A stretch of DNA of 64,000 nucleotides, from assembly GCF_034424525.1 (NCBI RefSeq), contig NZ_CP139979.1:3373001-3437000 (forward strand), in the 5' to 3' direction. Both the position numbers and the translations under genes were made by a program. Numbering within the stretch: the stretch's first letter is position 1; each line of letters begins with the position of its first letter. The stretch is from Sphingobium yanoikuyae. Lineage in GTDB: Bacteria > Pseudomonadota > Alphaproteobacteria > Sphingomonadales > Sphingomonadaceae. This document shows positions 62,326 to 64,000 of the stretch, piece by piece. The notes under the pieces are model-generated. The model saw only the letters and a program-made list of their open reading frames with translations, had not been told where the DNA came from and searched no databases.

Positions 62326-63453
62326 TCAGGCCATGGCGCTGATCGTCCGGCGGAAGCGGGCGAGCGCGATCAGGAAGAAGGCGATGCCGATCGCGGCGGT
62401 GGCGGCGAATTGTGGCCAGACGACGCCTATGCCGGCGCCCCGGAACAGGATCGCCTGACCCAGTTCGACGAAATGGGTGGTCGGCGCGAACAGCATCACA
62501 TCCTGCACCAGCTTTGGCATGGATTCGCGCGGGGTGGTGCCGCCCGAGAGCATCTGCAGCGGCAGCAGCACGAGGATCATCAGCATGCCGAATTGCGGCA
62601 TGTTGCGCGCTAGCGTCGCGAGGAAAATGCCCATCGAGGTTGTGGAAAACAGCACCAGCGCGGCGCCTGCGAAGAAGAGCGCCAGCGATCCGGCGACGGG
62701 CACGTGCATCAGCCCCTGCACCACCAGGTTGATCGACAGAGACGAGGCGAGCAGCACGACCAGCCCCATCGACCAGACCTTTGACAGCATGATCTCGAAC
62801 GGGGTGACCGGCATCACCAGCAGATGCTCTATCGTGCCATGTTCCCGCTCGCGGATCAGCGCCGCGCCGGTGAGGATGATCGACAGCATCGCGATCTGGT
62901 TGATGATCTGTGCCAGCGCGCCGAACCAGGTATGGTTGAGCGTCGGGTTGAAGCGCGCCCGCACCGCCAGGTCGACCTTGGGCACGCTGTTGGCGCGATA
63001 GCGGTTGACGAATTCATTCACCTCGGCGGTCGCGATCTGCTGCACATAGCTGCTGCCCGAGAAAGCCTGGCTCATGCGCGTGGCGTCGGTGTTGAGCTGG
63101 ATTTCCGCCGTCCGGCCGGCCAGCACGTCGCGCTGGAAGCCGTAGGGAATATGCAGGACGAAGGTGAAGTCGCCCGCGTCCATGCCCGGATCGATCTGCG
63201 CCGGCGCAATCATCCGGGGCAGCGTGAATTGCGGCGGATAGAAAGCGGCGACGATCCGCTGCGACAGCGGCGATTCATCCTCGTCGACGATTGCGATGGC
63301 TGCATTGTGCAGCGTTTCCGGCTTGGAATTGGCCGAGGTATAGATGGAGACGGTGAAGACGAACAGGATCAGCACCAGCATGATCGGGTCGCGCCACAGG
63401 CTCCACAGCTCCTTCACGCCCAGCCGGTAGATGTTGGAAATCGTCGCGAGCAT
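62326..63453 (-). CDS. ABC-2 type exporter permease (YhhJ-like)
   Basis: 375 residues. N-terminal helix (PIMLVLILFVFTVSIYTSAN), a large periplasmic domain with IAIVDEDESPLSQRIVAAFYP and FVLHIPYGFQRDVLAGR, then five C-terminal helices with LIREREHGTIEHLLVMPVTP, which is the signature of the ABC-2/YhhJ family. It forms an export channel with the upstream permease. The ATG at 63453 is five bases after the RbbA-like stop. In enteric bacteria the yhiI-rbbA-yhhJ set exports drugs or hydrophobic compounds; substrate here is unknown. Confidence 0.9.
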   Translation of the reverse strand: MLATISNIYRLGVKELWSLWRDPIMLVLILFVFTVSIYTSANSKPETLHNAAIAIVDEDESPLSQRIVAAFYPPQFTLPRMIAPAQIDPGMDAGDFTFVLHIPYGFQRDVLAGRTAEIQLNTDATRMSQAFSGSSYVQQIATAEVNEFVNRYRANSVPKVDLAVRARFNPTLNHTWFGALAQIINQIAMLSIILTGAALIREREHGTIEHLLVMPVTPFEIMLSKVWSMGLVVLLASSLSINLVVQGLMHVPVAGSLALFFAGAALVLFSTTSMGIFLATLARNMPQFGMLMILVLLPLQMLSGGTTPRESMPKLVQDVMLFAPTTHFVELGQAILFRGAGIGVVWPQFAATAAIGIAFFLIALARFRRTISAMA

Positions 63454-63458
63454 CGGCG

Positions 63459-64000
63459 TCAGGCCTCCTGCTTCTTGAGCAGCATGATCGCGATCCCGAC
63501 GATCAGCGGCGCGGAAATGGCGAGCGGCAGGAAGGAGCCGGCCAGATCCGAAAAGCCCAGCGCCTTGGCAAAGACGCCGCGGCTGATGGTGAACATGTGG
63601 CTGGCGGGATAGATGTCGCCGATGATCCGCGCGCTGCCCTCCATCGAGGAGACGGGGTCGGTCATGCCGCCATAGGTGGTGGCCGGGATCATCGTGCCGA
63701 TCATCGCCAGGAACATCGCGGCGATCTGGCTGCGCGTCACGGCCGAGGCGAGCAGGCCCATGCCGGTCGCAGTGACGCAATAGATGGATGCGGCGAGCAG
63801 CAAGGTCGGGAAGCTGCCCTTCACCGGCACACCGAAGATGAAGATCGCCATCAGCACCATCAGCAGGAAGTTGACAAGCGCCAGCACGACATAGGGAAGC
63901 TGCTTGCCGAGCAGGAATTCGCTGCGGCTGACCGGCGTCACATAGAGGTTGATGATCGATCCGATCTCCTTTTCGCGCACCACCGCCAGCGCGGTCAGCA
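63459..64000 (-). CDS. ABC-2 transporter permease, C-terminal part of an RbbA-like protein (partial)
   Basis: About 180 C-terminal residues are visible; the start is beyond the right edge. [28 protein letters not shown] and [41 protein letters not shown] and [14 protein letters not shown] closely follow the C-terminus of RbbA (ATPase-permease fusion). The family's two N-terminal ATPase domains would lie outside the window, so it cannot be told whether they are fused here. It precedes the YhhJ-like gene by five bases. Confidence 0.85.
   Translation of the reverse strand, partial: LTALAVVREKEIGSIINLYVTPVSRSEFLLGKQLPYVVLALVNFLLMVLMAIFIFGVPVKGSFPTLLLAASIYCVTATGMGLLASAVTRSQIAAMFLAMIGTMIPATTYGGMTDPVSSMEGSARIIGDIYPASHMFTISRGVFAKALGFSDLAGSFLPLAISAPLIVGIAIMLLKKQEA

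Overview
The window looks like chromosome of a sphingomonad (Sphingobium, Sphingomonas or Novosphingobium type alphaproteobacterium). The DNA is GC-rich. It carries three large TonB-dependent receptors, each beside its own carbohydrate-degrading genes, many Tat or Sec exported enzymes, tightly overlapping ATGA/TGATG gene junctions, and intergenic palindromes of the kind common in this group. No tRNA, rRNA, CRISPR array, transposase or phage gene was seen.

Layout. (1) 1-3726, minus: aldehyde dehydrogenase AldB, DUF779, DUF3422 and a truncated FIST-domain sensor. (2) 3932-5284, plus: an FAD/NAD(P)-binding oxidoreductase. (3) 5384-14169: a minus-strand two-component system, divergent from a seven-gene plus-strand operon. 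The operon encodes an exported HiPIP, cytochrome b561, cytochrome c', a COG4315 repeat protein, an unknown exported Cys-rich protein, a DUF1592 lipoprotein with a CxxCH motif, and a Tat-exported DUF1552 protein. Two copies of TTTGTC-N6-GACAAA-like sites lie between the two units. This is the best candidate for an undescribed system in the window. (4) 14174-24117: two paralogous exported proteins, each with two GH55-like beta-helix domains and an SMP-30-like C-terminus, on either side of a TonB receptor, with a divergent gluconokinase. A near-identical promoter/operator precedes the receptor and the second paralogue. (5) 24118-24590: no gene; an 11-bp-period tandem array and a palindromic intergenic repeat.

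(6) 24591-43720: a large L-fucose locus. The minus operon runs TonB receptor, FucP, lactonase, aldo/keto reductase, split UxaA-type dehydratase, SDR, mutarotase, GH35. The divergent plus operon runs IclR regulator, alpha/beta esterase, two GDSL esterases, GH29 fucosidase, GH31, GH1. Together they fit uptake and side-chain stripping of O-acetylated, fucosylated xyloglucan-type oligosaccharides followed by non-phosphorylative L-fucose oxidation. (7) 43872-47226: exported M28 peptidase, Lrp/AsnC regulator and leucine-type dehydrogenase. (8) 47353-59302: an alpha-glucan locus with an MFS sugar transporter, GH97, GH13 alpha-glucosidase, GH13 alpha-amylase, a divergent LacI regulator and a TonB receptor. 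An identical 14-bp site, GCATACGTATTCAG, lies upstream of the amylase operon and of the receptor. A DUF559 gene bracketed by inverted repeats sits inside this locus. (9) 59303-59670: a probable small RNA with a promoter, a C-rich loop and an intrinsic terminator. (10) 59671-64000: a LytTR membrane regulator, an exported beta-propeller-like protein, and the ABC-2 exporter genes YhhJ-like and RbbA-like, the latter cut by the window edge.

All functions are read from motifs and gene order; no database search was run. Start codons were chosen from ribosome-binding sites, family N-termini and gene overlaps, and alternatives are stated where the choice is open.
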